Part shown: positions 22,519 to 35,260 of the stretch, piece by piece | Numbering within the stretch: the first letter of the stretch is position 1 | How the letters are laid out: every line of letters starts with the position of its first letter | The notes under the pieces: generated by a model | What the model saw: only the letters and a program-made list of their open reading frames with translations | What the model was told of the DNA's origin: nothing | The model's database searches: none | Made by a program: the position numbers and the translations under genes | NCBI RefSeq assembly: GCF_040712315.1 | Contig: NC_134022.1 | Location: forward strand, 930,001-994,000 | Reading direction: 5' to 3' | DNA length: 64,000 nucleotides | From: Castanea sativa | Lineage: Eukaryota > Streptophyta > Magnoliopsida > Fagales > Fagaceae

Positions 22519-23381
22519 TTGTTTCATTTGTAAATTTTAACCATGTTATAAGAGCATTCACAGTAAAGATGTATAAATGAAGAAGTTTTATGTGAATTAA
22601 AGGGTGTTGTTGGGAAAGCGGTTTTACTGAAATTGAGTAATATGAGGGTTGGAAAGAAGACTATTTGTTAACACATTTTCTTAGTGTATTATTATTGACG
22701 GATTAGAGCTCTCCTATTCAGTTTTGCGAACAAAAAGAAAATCTTAGAGCACCATAATTACTTTTTTCTACTTTACATAAACAACTTAATTATGCAACCT
22801 CAACCTAAATCACATTCTCCAACTTACAATACATCATATTAAATAAATAAAAATTTAATCTTTTTTCTTTATCTTAGATCAACCCATCTACTGCTGAAAA
22901 AAAATTCAACCCATGCACCACCACCACCACCTCAAGGCTAAACTTGCCATCATCGTTGCCACCAAAACAATTTTTTCTAATAGGATAGACAAGCTAAAGT
23001 GAACAAGATTATATAAATTTTTGCAAAATATACAACCGAATGTAGTATGCTTTTTAGCTATAGTTTTTCCCTATAATAGAAAAAATCCATTTTAAAAAAT
23101 TGGATGTGAATACTCTTACCGTATTTGATACAACAACGCAATTGTTAGTATATTGTTGTATTTATGGTTATAAGTGTAACTATGGGCATCTGGACTCGAC
23201 GAGGATCAAAGTTCATCGATGCTTAGCTTCGCGCTTGCATCATTTTGATAACCAATCATCAATTTGTAAATATACCTTTTTAAATTTATGAAAAAAAAAA
23301 TCAATGTTTTCCCTCAAAGCTATGCCATCAATTTTTGTTCAATTGTTCACGATGTTATAACAAATGGAGCATATTGACACA

Positions 23382-23425
<44 letters not shown>

Positions 23426-23674
23426 CAAAAATGATAAGAAAATTTATTCATGAATCAAATTCAAGCATAAAAATATCATTTGGCCTACCACACGGGGTGT
23501 GACTTAATGGTAGGAGTTCTTATCCCAGCACTTAAAGAGGAGCGGTTCAAGTGATAGTTTTAATAAGACCCGTATGATACACGTAATATTATTAATTGCC
23601 GTTACATAGTGTGGAGTCAATAAACCCATATAGGAGACTTCCTTTTTCATACGGCAAAAAAAAAAAAAAAAAAA

Positions 23675-23748
<74 letters not shown>

Positions 23749-24106
23749 TTGGCCTCCAAAAATAAAGGAAAAAAAAAAAAAAAAATTGGCCTTGGTGCCT
23801 TACTTTTATTATGACTTATAAAAACAGCCGATATTTGACGCCATCCGACAAATTGGCTGGTATCTATCATCTAATCTAAACTTATCCTTTTCTTTCTGTG
23901 GCTTCTCTCTCGTATGGCTATTCAGTTCAGAGAGCAGTCTATGAAACTTGAAGTATCTCATTGAGAGCTCAATAATCTTGTAACTTCTGTCTCTCTTCCT
24001 CCACCTAAAGGTTTCTTGCCCACATTTTTTTCCTCTAATTTTTCTGTTTTATTTTGACTTTAGAAAAGAGTACAAGAAATAAACAAAATAGAGAAGCAGG
24101 CGAAGA
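22519..24106. other. intergenic region with (AT)n tracts; PAM68 upstream region
   Basis: AT-rich sequence with (AT)n microsatellites at 23389-23421 and 23676-23746, flanked by A and T homopolymers at 23655-23675 and 23770-23786. A tRNA/SINE-like remnant with GGGGTGTGACTTAATGG and GCGGTTCAAGTG lies at 23493-23560. The PAM68 leader probably begins around 23950-24000. No other gene. Confidence 0.55.
23676..23746. repeat. (AT)n microsatellite
   Basis: About 35 AT units, next to an A-homopolymer. The Tyr-Ile repeat ORFs on both strands here are translation artefacts of the microsatellite. Confidence 0.9.
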
Positions 24107-25038
24107 ATGGCTGTAATTACCGGGGCAACTTCCTGGTCTTCCACCCTCTCTTCAAACCCAGCATCAGCACACAAGGTACATCATGTTCTGTTTTGAGAGA
24201 ACTGTAATAAGTTGTAATGCTAATTATTTCTATCCTAGGTACATAAAATGAGTTTCAACTACTGCCTATGTTAGAAATCTTTTGGTTCTTGTATATTTTC
24301 ACTGAAAAAACGAAGTTGGGTCTTCTTATAATATTATTGAATGAAAGATAAAATTTCTAACTGGAGCATAAAGGAACTCTTATTACCACTTTAGTTATGG
24401 TCAGGTATAATGATAATGTGTTTGTTTGACAAATTTTTTTCAAAAGGTAAGTTGTTATGTTATTGTTGTTGCAGATTGAACGCAAGCTTTGTACCCTCCC
24501 CATTATCACTTTCTATTTGGAAAGACATGTAAAGACCCAATTTTTAATTTCCCCAACAAACCAAACTCACCCAACAACACTACTCTTTGCAACACTGAGG
24601 AGTCCCAGAGGCTTTGGACCCTCTCAAAAGAAAACCAAGAAGACCAAGAAGCCAAGCAAAGATGATGATGATGATGATGATGATGAAGAGGAAGAGGAAG
24701 AGGAAGAAGAGCCTGATCAAGGCGTAATACCAGAGGTAGTGACCAACAGAATGATGAGCAGGATGGGGTTCTCAGTGGGGATACCACTGTTCATAGGGCT
24801 TTTGTTCTTCCCATTCTTTTACTATCTGAAAGTTGGATTGAAGATTGATGTACCCACATGGGTACCCTTCATTGTGTCATTCTTCTTCTTTGGATCTGCT
24901 CTCTTAGGTGTGAGTTATGGGATTGTGTCCTCTAGTTGGGATCCAATGAGGGAAGGTTCACTCTTGGGTTGGAATGAGGCTAAGAAGAACTGGCCTGTCT
25001 TTTGGCAATCACTTTGGGGTGGATCTAGGAAAAAGTAG
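24107..25038 (+). CDS. PAM68: PAM68, chloroplast thylakoid photosystem II assembly factor
   Basis: Two exons (24107-24175 and 24475-25038, phase 0) encode 210 aa. In Arabidopsis PAM68 is a thylakoid membrane protein needed for early PSII assembly and D1 maturation. Visible here: a Ser/Thr-rich N terminus suited to a chloroplast transit peptide (1 to about 60); a Lys-rich stretch followed by an acidic run of eight Asp and nine Glu (86-102); the conserved block PEVVTNRMMSRMGFSVG (109-125); two membrane segments at about 122-142 and 151-173; and the signature SYGIVSSSWDPMREGSLLGW (170-189) with C-terminal NWPVFWQSLW. Length and C-terminal identity fit PAM68 itself. PAM68-like proteins are the alternative. 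The upstream ATG in exon 1 gives a plausible transit peptide, so I prefer it to the in-intron ATG at 24457. Confidence 0.94.
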
Positions 25039-26936
25039 GGTATTTTTTTTTTTATCTTACGTCTGTACATCTATTGACACACGAAAAGCCTAGCAAATCT
25101 AACCTAAGAAACTCTACATTTGATTAGGCGGAAAATGTTTTCCTTGAGAAAATTTTTTCATTGGAAAACATTTTCCAAAATAATGGCTTGTTTTTTGTAT
25201 GTGTTGCAACTAAAATGATCCTGAGAACATTTTGTATTGTTTGATTCACGTAGAAAAGTATTACTTTTTCATGTAAACTCAATGGTGGTAGAGCTGGTGC
25301 TGACGGAGGTGATCGAACTTAGTAGTGACAAAGATCGTAGAGGTGGTTTTGGGGGGTGGGTGAGGTGATAGTAGTAATGGTAAAATGGTCCTTGGTGATG
25401 CTTGCCATAGGCATGAGATCAGTGGCAACATCTTAGATGGTTTGGTGGGGGTGGTGGCGGTGGCGGTGATGGTGTTTAGTGTTGGTAGCATAAAAAAATG
25501 GAGAGGGTTTGCATTAGAGAATGACTAAAAAAGTTTTCTACTTCTCCAAAGCAGAAAACATTTTCTAAGTCTTTGGGTTATTTTTTGGTTAAAACTTCAA
25601 AAAACGCATTTTGTTTACTACATTTTCTAGTGGCGCTGAATATCCAAAAATACAACTTGGATGAACAAACAGAGCTAAAAAATTGAATCTAAGTCTTGCT
25701 CTCATATTGATGGATACACAACCTGTAACATTCATGGAATTCATCTTATGTCTGAAAGAGGTTGATTATTGAGCTTCTTTTCTTTTTCTTCTTTTGTTTA
25801 TATCAAATAATAATTATGTCCTATATTTAAAATATGGATCATACCTCTGACATGCATCATCTCCCACAACATATATATCTCGTAATTGTGTGATATTTAG
25901 ATATTGTGAGAGATATGATGTATATGTCAGATACATAAAATATATTCTCATTAGATCATCTTAATTCAATTTCTCCTTGGAAGTAGGCACTAATGTGCAT
26001 CTTACTTCTAAGCTGATATTTGCATCCTTAATGTTGTAATCGGATTATTAATTCATCATATATGATCACTTATTTGTTTTATTCCAATTTTCTGCATTTC
26101 TAATTAGATTGATCTATTTTATTCAGTTGAGTAAACTATGAGAGAAATTTTTAATTGAAGGAACCCTTGCCTTTAAAATTTCCAGATCATGAAAATGTTG
26201 AAATTGAACTTCCCGAAAGCTAGAGGTTCAATTGACCGTTAAATTGAGTAATGATTCAATTCTAGCAAAGACCATCACACATTTAAACATATCTTTGTCT
26301 TCTTGTGTGAGAACTCTCAATAAGAAATAATGGGGTTTTTTTCTTTAAGCAATTTTTGTGATAAAGTTAATCTTTTTGCTGAACAAATGCAGAATTTTAA
26401 CACCAGCCTCCTAAAGAACACAATCCGCAGCAATACAGTTCTCTATATAAGACCAGGAATGATTTCAATTCAATTTCTCAAATTTGTATAACAAATAACA
26501 AACTCTGGTATATAATTGGAGAGCCAAATAAGGCCATGATGCCCAAAGACTTGAAAGTCTTAAGTGGGGAAAAGGAGGCCCTAAAAAAATCACTAATAGG
26601 TGATAATAATCATAAGAACAAATACAGGGACAAAAAAGGACTCATTTGGACATCTCAGTGAAAGGAGCCTTTACACAAAATGGAGCCATCACCACTAGTG
26701 ATGATAGCTCATATGCTATGTGTTTGATTAAGTAATGTTAACTCAGTTTTAACTTTTAACCACCACTTGTGGTGGTTTGGTACAATTTCTCTATAAAGGC
26801 TCTATTACAGCATATGGATTCATACTGTCACATTCCCAGAAACAAAGTTTAATGATTCCACCTGTTCGAGACATCCACATGCTCCCTGACTTCTTTACTC
26901 TCATCTGTAGTAATGTATGTCATTTAAATCAAAATT
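25039..26936. other. intergenic between convergent PAM68 and BRX genes
   Basis: It probably contains both 3' UTRs. About 25126-25650 has GAAAA(C/T)ATTTTC words at both ends (GGAAAACATTTTCC, GCAGAAAACATTTTCTAAG) around a GGTGGTGGCGG-rich core, which suggests a decayed foldback repeat. No gene is recognised; the ORF at 25279-25491 is simple sequence. Confidence 0.5.
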
Positions 26937-29900
26937 TTAAAGGTACTGAGCTTGTATTCTTTCTCTGTTCTCTTCCCACCACAGCTTTGCATGCACCTCC
27001 CCAAACTTTTCACGGCTGTGCAAATAAAAATGAAAATTGTCAAAACACCTACCTCACCCCATGAGCAAAAGATTTCATTAAATGTCAAAAACTATTCATG
27101 AATTTTAATGTGTATCCGGCATTACCCTTAAAGTTGGTGAGTATTTAAAAAGAAGGTAATACATTGATGACATTACATGAAATTATCCCATTTTTCTCCA
27201 GTTAATCTAAAATCTAAAGTTCAATAAATAAGGCAACAGAAAGTGATTCCAAGCCAACATATTATATCAGTTTATAAATCCTGGGAATGGTATTTTGAAG
27301 TTGGGAAAATTCTACTCAATCCTAATTCCATTTTCATGTGGTTTCTGAAAACTATTAATTAAATTAATATGCTCTCTTAGGCAGCCGAGGAATCTGAGGA
27401 AAAGAAAATTACAAGTTTGGAGTTTAAAAATTAAAGAACTGGGTCCTCTAAGTTCATAAATCTTTTTCATCCTCAGCCTTCTTGGCCACCAAATGATGCT
27501 ACAAGAAACATGATGTAAAAGAAGATTTCATTACCTGAACCTGACACGCCGAAGCTCCCTAGTGCCATCAGCTAACTGCCTGATGGTAATGTACACCCCA
27601 GGCTCATCTTGCTCAACCCATTCTGACTCCAGGTCACTGGCATTGCTAATGGAAACTGAAGCCTCATCCCTAGATGAGGTTGTCGTCCGTGATGCATCCA
27701 TAGATGATCCCCCCATACCATACGCACTTGATCCTGCATTGTAATTGTGTCCACCACCGTGATCCATAGGGTCAGATGGATAATACCCTTTACTTCCAGA
27801 CGGTCTATAGTGGTTCCTAGGTGTCCACTCCTTGTTGTATGATGAAGCAACAGGGCTCCCCCTTGCTGATCCCAGCTTTGTGTATGTAGAATCTCTAGGC
27901 TGTTGAAGAGTACAAGCATCTGTTAGTACATTATAAATTAGCTATCTTTAATCAAACTAGAGAAACAGATACTTAAAGGCAAATTACATTTTAAATGTAA
28001 ACTGCATAATTTAGGGATGGTTTTCAAATTAATCCCTCCACAGTCAAAAACTTTTCAATTTAAACCATTGCCAAATATCTGTCTAATGATCTACCAGAAA
28101 GTTATTGATGTATGGAGTTCAGTCAATTTTATTTCATAACTTATTATTTTTCAAGAATTTTTTATTTTTTTATATTATTATTATTATTATTTTAACTATA
28201 AACTAGATTTTTGAATTTAGATTTAATGTTGCTAAGGATTTCATTAGATGTATATTGCTCAATTGAAACTTTCCTTTTGATGTATCCCTAGAAACCCTAT
28301 AATTTTTTCTTTTCATTAAAAAAAAAAAGAAAAAAAGAAAAAAAAGAAGCTCCAGGAAATTTTTAGAGGTGAAATTTGAATAAAAGTTTTCCAATTAGAG
28401 ACGTCTCTCTAAGATTGGTGATGATTCTAAGCACCCTTAGGTAATGAAACTAAAGGTTTTCATGAAGATTCTAGGTGGTGAAACCCAAGATTTGTCCTGT
28501 TTTATCTTCTTTTCCCCAACAACCTGTTCTGCCAGAGTTATGAGTCTGAGGAATGCTGTTCTTATCATTCAAAATAAATGATTAAAGCCATTCGTCCCAG
28601 CCCAAGGAGATTCACTGGCTTTATTGACTATTTGGTCCATGTTCACAATTAAGGAAAATAAAGAGCTCACATGTAGGCATTTAAGAGAAGTTTTATAAAG
28701 ACCCGAACTTCGAAGTTTTCTTATATAGACAAGGTTTTAACATGACTAGAGGAAAAACATTGTTCTTACTCTAGATTATGGAATGAATTATTCTATAATG
28801 CTATTTAAGCTAGACTTAATATGCAAATCAAGTGACAAGACATAAGAAGCAGTTTACCTCATCATCAGCCCTTGGAGGAGTGTGAAGAGCTTGCCGGTTG
28901 AATCTCTGGACATTGTAGAGCTCCATGATCCGATCATAATTCTCACCCCACCATCGCTGAGCTTGCCATTTATTAAACATCTCTCGGCTTCAAATTTAAA
29001 TGTGAAGTAATGTCAGTTTACAGCTGTACAGGGCAACTAAGCTTTAGCAACCAAAATCTGGATGATAAATTTGAGGTCCATTTCATATTTTATCTGAACT
29101 GGAAAGCTAACAATACTTTCAAGCAGGCCCGAAGGTTAGACTAACCACCTCATTCATTAGAAAGGATGAAGATAGGACTAATTGATGCAATAGTTATCTC
29201 CAACTAGAGAGAGCTACAAGACTTTGGCCCATAGCTGGCAGTGCAGCAGTAGGCCATGCTAGGACTGACAAATAAATAAGTCCCCAGTAGAGAAAATAAT
29301 TTTACTTCAACCAGTTATTTGGAATTCAAGCAGTAGACAATTGCCGGAGTTTAATTTCCATGACATCGTACCTGAAACGAATTCGTTTAAGATCATTTCC
29401 ACCATTAGGTAGAGACACGAAAGTAATGTGAACACCAGGCTCCACCTGTGCCATCCACTCCTTAGGCTCATCCTCATCCTCAAGCACCACATCACAAGAC
29501 TGCGCAGATATAGACATCCCTCCAGGGGTCTGGTCACCTCTCAATACCCCAGTAAATCTTGAGTCAGATCTTGTATTAGGGTGGTGACTAGAACTTGTAA
29601 AATCCCATGCAGGTGTGGAACTTGAGCTTGCTGCATAGGGGTATGGAACCCCTTCTGAAGCAGTATCAAAGTCTGGGTAAGGGCGCTGGCCTCTCTTGTA
29701 GCTGCTGGAGCCAGTGCAGGGCTTGCATTGCTTATAAGCACCAGAAAATTTCAATGCCATATCCTTTATCTGTACATTATTAAAATCCATGATTAATAGA
29801 ATGTTCAATAGAGCTACGTATGTTTTCATTAGAAAACTTTATAATCATATGATTAACAATTCAATGCTATAGACATATTGCTGAACATTGAAAATTGGAG

Positions 29901-32361
29901 GATATTGCTGAACATTTAGCTTGGTTAGGTAGACTGGATTCTAAAATAGAGGTGCATATAGCAGATTTCTATCTATACACATCAATGGCATGATAAATTT
30001 GCACCACTTCAATATGACGTATAATGCCAATGTTGGTTGACGAGAAAGAACTTTGATCCATTTGCAGTTTATGTCTCTCATCTATAAAAGTAGACTCCCA
30101 TTTATGCCTGGTGTTCCACAGGTGACAGTCCATTTATACATGTTAAATGTTCTATTGATAAGGATAAAATCGTTTATTGAAATCGACTTCCTATCTCTAC
30201 ACATCAATGGCATGATAAATCTGCACCACTTCAATATGAGGTATAATGCCAATGTTGGTTGACGAGAAAGAACTTTGATCCATTTGCAGTTTATGTCTCT
30301 CATCTATAAAAGTAGACTCCCATTTATGCCTGGTGTTCCACTGTTGACAGTCCATGTATACATGTTGAATGTTTTACTGATAAGGATAAAATCGTTTATT
30401 GCAATCGAATTCACTTCAATAGAAGCATATATTTCAAAATTTAAAAAAAAAATTTGTATTTTTCAATAAAATATAATTTCCTAAAATATTCTACAAAATT
30501 ATGTCATGGCATAACTTGAGCTAGTTACATTACATCTACACACTATAACGGGCACTTTCTATATTCTACCAAAAACAATATATATATTTATGCTCAAAAA
30601 TACAGGGGGCACTTTCTATATGTGACTGACCAATAAAGAGGCATGATGTATAGTCAAGATTGATATAGTGTTAAGTCTTGACACAATCTGAAATGATTTA
30701 GCCAAAAAAAGACACAATCTGAAATGAATAAGTACTTTTTATCTGCTATGGGCTGAGCCTTGGTTGGGGTGTCATTCACAAAATCTCTTTTTCTATGCCA
30801 TAAGATAGCACATAGCAGTTCTGCTTATACAGAGAATCGACAAGAATTCAATGGTGGGTCACACCAAGAATATTTAGTTGGCAGTCTTTTTCTTAGTGTG
30901 TCTCTTTTCTTTTCTCCTAGATCCCCCACTACTGCTTTAAGCTGGATTTCGTTTGCTATTCTTACGTTTTCTGCTATTACCTAGGAAGACTTGACCAAAA
31001 CATCAACACCAACACTATCATCATGTCCACCAAACATTACTTCAAGACTGTGCATTTGTGTGTGTATGCATATTTATCTTTTACAGAGGTTGAGTAATAA
31101 TTTTGGTGTACGGTTCAAGCCGGAATACCGGAATTTGACTTGGAACAAAAACCCAGGACCCAACTGATCAAACGAATCCAGACAGATATTTCCCGCCACA
31201 TGATTATTCCACGTATACAAAAAATTTCACAACTTTTATCACAATCAATTGAAATGACAAGATTATGATTAGTGCAATATCCGTCATTGTACACTAATCA
31301 TAAATTTGCCACTTCAATGAAGGTGAACTTTGTTGTGTTACTAGACTCATGGATTATTTAATCCTGCACATGTTTAAGATAAGCCAATTAATTTGTTCAC
31401 TCATCATCACTGCATAACCTTTTCCAAACTATAGTCACAAATTCTTTATTGGTTTCTGACAAATCAACACATCAGTTTTTTTTTTTTTTTAAGTTCCTAC
31501 ACAAAACATTAATTCCATTAGTTCTGCTTAGCTGTCTTGTGTTGCTGATTCAGCTACCAAATACCTATACAGCAAATTAAATTAAATTACCCTCCACCTA
31601 GCTACAACCTGCGTTTATCAATTTTAGATTATATAAGAAGGCATTGAGATTTGAGGCAACAAAAATGAATAAAGGCCTGTTCGGTTAGAAAAGTGGGAGG
31701 GTGGAAAACATTTAGTTTTTCCTCGTGTGTTTGGTTGGAGGGGTGGAGAAGTGAGAAGATGAAAAACTCTTTTGTTTGGTTAGAAATAAAAAAGAAATAA
31801 TAGAAAATGTAATTTATATAAATTGACTATTATATCCTTGTTACATAGGATGTAAATAATAGATTTATTTGTTATTTATTAATAATATAAAATTTACCGC
31901 ATCATATATATAAATTTTTATTATTATTTTTATTATTATAATGTAAAAATTATAATAGTGTACATATAAATTTAATTGGACAAAAGATTTTGTAAATGAG
32001 GGTAGGTGAGAAGAAAGTATTTTTGTAAAAGTGTTACTATAGCACTTTTCTCTCTAAATTTTCCTCCTGATTTAGTAGGAAAAAAAATGTGAACCCAAAA
32101 GAGAAAACTTTCTCTCAAATTTTCTCCCTTTTCTATTTTCCTTTCCCAACTAAACAATAAAAAATAACATTTTTTACCCTATTTTTCTGACCTATTTTTC
32201 ATCTCCCCTAACATGCCTATGAGTAGGAATGTTTACTTGACAGGCAATCTTTTCTAGGAGGTGAAAGAAGAAAGAAAGCACATAGAGTTGTGTATAGGGC
32301 TATAGGCTTAGCTTAGGGATAAAAGTTGTAAAAGGTAGCACGTGACAGAAATCCAATATTA

Positions 32362-32398
<37 letters not shown>

Positions 32399-32554
32399 AT
32401 ATACATATATAACATTTTACTAACATACACCATAGCATACTTTTTTTGAAAATTTTTTTATCAAATTTTAAACAATTTACAATTTTTTCAATTCCTCATC
32501 AATTATTTTAAAAAATAAATAGTTTAATATGTATCTTTAAAATACATATTAACT

Positions 32555-32598
<44 letters not shown>

Positions 32599-33412
32599 CT
32601 CAGCCTGCTGGAGCTAGACAAAAAAGAGATTCTATTATAATGAGTATAACACAAACACGCAACAGTAGCACCTAATATATAATTATTTTATATTTATATT
32701 GGGACCTAACAATAGTATATAATTATTAGTACTGCTACCCTATACTGGCTTTATATAGTTTTACAGTCAGTATAGATATAGTACGTACATCAGCGATCTC
32801 TCTATTGGCGTGAAAGATGCCAAAGTTAGAGCATCAATGGTCCCCACAATATCAGACCCTCCTTATGGGGTTATCATTTTGTTCGTTCTCACAAAGACGG
32901 AAAAAAGATTCTCAAAAAGCACAAGCATTGATTGTAGACGAAGGAAAATCATCATATCATATATATTCATACATATCAAAATCAAAAAAGCCAAAGATAT
33001 TTAAAAAAAAAAATTTATAGGAATATGTAACTAATTTTACTATAATTGATTGATAATAAATGTCACTTGATTGATATCTAAATGAATGTAAAAAAATAAT
33101 TTTTCACTATACGAATTGACAATTAATTTCAAAACATTATATAAAAGTTTGTAATTTTCTTAAAATAATAAAATTTGACACGATATACATATCTGTTCAA
33201 AATTTATCACATATCGTATCGGGACCGGTGCATCGGAACAGTGGACTTAACTTTTGACACAAGCAATGCAAAGACAGAGAGAGTGTAGGATTAGGAACCT
33301 GTGCAGTCAGGCTTTTGACGGCTTCTTTTGTACTTGGTGTGCCACTGCCACGAACTCCTCCTTCATCATCCCCACCATCCTCTGGTTTTGAGCATGCTAT
33401 GCATGTAAACAT
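26937..33412 (-). CDS. BRX: BREVIS RADIX (BRX) family protein with two BRX domains
   Basis: Five coding exons on the minus strand (33412-33299, 29769-29372, 28987-28858, 27899-27535, 27015-26937) join in phase to give 361 aa. BRX proteins act at the plasma membrane and nucleus, tuning auxin-dependent growth and protophloem differentiation. Seen: N-terminal MFTCIACSK with Cys4 and Cys7, the likely S-acylation site; conserved TKEAVKSLTAQIKDMALKFSG (29-49); first BRX domain about 139-195 (EWMAQVEPGVHITF...RIRFSREMFNKWQAQRWW); a Ser/Pro/Gly-rich linker; second BRX domain about 307-361 (EWVEQDEPGVYITIRQL...RRVRFSREKFGEVHAKLWW), ending RIQAQYL. In both domains the intron falls at the same place, after RF(S). 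Length matches Arabidopsis BRX/BRXL1. Which paralogue it is cannot be settled by eye. Intron 1 is 3.5 kb and repeat-rich. Confidence 0.94.
29969..30412. repeat. 222-bp tandem duplication in BRX intron 1
   Basis: The units 29969-30190 and 30191-30412 are highly similar (for example ACACATCAATGGCATGATAA and GTTGGTTGACGAGAAAGAAC in both), with a few point differences. The segment lies in the first intron, just upstream of exon 2 in the direction of transcription. Small ORFs here are duplicated shadows of the repeat. Confidence 0.85.
31673..32218. mobile_element. Tourist-like MITE, family 3 (copy 2) in BRX intron 1
   Basis: The element starts AGGCCTGTTCGGTTAGAAAAG and ends CATCTCCCCTAACATGCCT. 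It is an inverted homologue of 7895-8477, sharing GTGGGAGGGTGGAAAA, the AAATTGACTATTATATCC-type interior and ACCCTATTTT(T/C) words. TAA precedes it; the right-hand copy of the target site is not clear, probably mutated. Confidence 0.65.
32555..32597. repeat. (AT)n microsatellite in BRX intron 1
   Basis: Uninterrupted AT dinucleotide run of about 20 units, adjacent to an AT-rich region with TTA/ATT trinucleotide runs (32360-32400). Confidence 0.85.
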
Positions 33413-35260
33413 TTTTTATTTTATTTTCTATTCTTCCCTCTTTACCTTTTTACCCCCTGCAATCAACAACCATATATTTTTCATTTCAATACCATCACAC
33501 AATAATAAGTTCAAATTTATAAAGTAAAGAAATTCACGTAATTTAGTCAGTCAGCATTGTAGAAGAAGCTAGTTACGGCTTTACAGAAGCACATTCATCA
33601 TCATCATATATTGATTGTCGAACCGTGAAATAAAAAAAATAAAGTAGAGCACACAACTTATGCCTTTATCATTAGAGTTGGAGGGGACTGTACAAATTTT
33701 CTCTTTCTAGGAATTAAAGTGTTACGTTTTCTTTTAGAAAATTACTGTATTGTCCATGGTGGAACGAATTTTCTAGGGGTAAAATTGGCCAATCGACAGG
33801 AAATGAGAGAACATTCTCTATATCCCATTTGGTTCAGGATGAGGAGGACACATCGTTAAATGGGACATTTTTTTTCTCTTTAAAAAAAAAGGCACTGACA
33901 TGACCAATCTAAATCTAATAGAAAAATGGAAATTTGGAGGTATCTATCTATTCTATTCTATACTATTCTATAATATGGTTTTATATTTTTTCTTATTTTA
34001 ATTTATGCATTTGTTTTCCAAGAAAACAAGTTGGTCCCGGAGAGAAAGAGTAAAGCGAAGCAAAAGCAAAGAGGGTCTCTCGCTCGGGATCAGAGAAGAG
34101 TTAAGATACATATAATAGTGAGTCAATAATTGAAAAAGAAAGAAAGAAAGAAAGGAAACAAAATGTGGGCAGCCATACATTACTGCATACTATTTGAAAG
34201 TGGTCATATTATAGCGACAGACTGTGATTTTTATGTGTGTGCTTTTTTTATGCACAAAACCCAAATAAAAAAAAGAATCAAAGAGATTGTGCAAGCCGAA
34301 GTTTCTGACAATATATATATATTTTTCCTATTAAAATTTTAAAACCCAATAAATAATAACCCAATAAAAATCAAAAACCCGGTAACTTCTTTTATCTGCT
34401 GTGTAAAGCACAATACTCCTCGGTTTTCAAGAATTCCAAAAGCAACTTAGTCAGAGAACCAAAACAAAAAACAACATCAAACAGAACAGTAAAATAAAAC
34501 AAAAACAAGAACAAAAACGGAAAAACCAACCTCTCAGAGTGTGTGTCTCTTTTGTTTTTGTTTAGGTGGTCGAGAAATGAAAGCGGTACATGAGTGGACA
34601 AAGAGACATGAGAATAAGGATGACATTGGCCTTTAAGACCAAAGAGAGTCCCTCTATTATTAAATTGCAACCATTATTATTCGAAAACGACTTACCCAAA
34701 ACCCACAACCCCAACTCAACTGTTCCACTTCTTTGTCTTTCTTTCACTCTTTAAGCCCACACCCACTTTTTTTTTTTTCTTTCTCCACTGTAAAATATAC
34801 TAAAATTTTCAAAATAACATTAAAATAAATGTGACCCATGATTCATTGAATGATGCTATATTGAAATGATGAACAAGCAAAAGAAAAAAGCAAACCCAAA
34901 TCTTAAAAAATGAAATTAACATTGTGTCACCTTGTATGAACTCTGTTGAGCTTGCTTTGGTTCAAAAAAGTAACTGAAACCAAACTCTTTTGTGTTTTGC
35001 TGCTGCTGCTAATAATATCATCACCGTCCACCGCCAAAATAGATTGTAGTGAAGAATCAAAGAAATTAAATATGGAGCGGAGAAATCAAAGGAGGGAAGG
35101 GAAATATAGAAAGAAATATCGGGTTTGGGATCCGAAATGTAAATTCACGAAACGAAAAGGGAAAGTATCGGACAAGGAGCTAGCTAGCTCCGGGTTTTAC
35201 GTTACGAATTGAAAGAGAGAAGAGAGACCAGTTGGGGTTTGGGTATTTATATAGACGCTG
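33413..35260 (-). promoter_or_regulatory. inferred leader, leader intron and promoter of the BRX gene
   Basis: On the minus strand there is a good TATA box (CTATATAAATAC, 35243-35254) followed by a CT-rich start of transcript near 35215. A strong acceptor (TTGATTGCAG) lies about 45 bases before the BRX start codon (near 33457), and a consensus donor (TTTTGG|GTAAGTC) lies near 34690. Together they suggest a long 5' leader with at least one leader intron. This is inference from signals only; transcript data would settle it. Confidence 0.45.
34946..35212 (+). other. uncertain 88-codon ORF antisense to the inferred BRX leader
   Basis: This plus-strand ORF could encode a small secreted protein. 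It has a hydrophobic stretch (LFCVLLLLLIISS) ending near STA, followed by a basic segment with two Cys and the C terminus SGFYVTN. I recognise no peptide-hormone family. Against it being a gene: the hydrophobic run is encoded by a CTG repeat, there is no TATA box just upstream, another ATG precedes it in a different frame, and the region reads well as the CT-rich leader of the minus-strand BRX transcript. Confidence 0.25.

Noticed and set aside
23504..23870. Tyr-Ile repeat ORFs on both strands
   Set aside because: They are translations of the (AT)n microsatellite and neighbouring homopolymers.
27572..27919. 115-codon minus-strand ORF overlapping BRX exon 4
   Set aside because: Shadow frame of the true BRX exon; the in-phase frame carries the conserved BRX domain.
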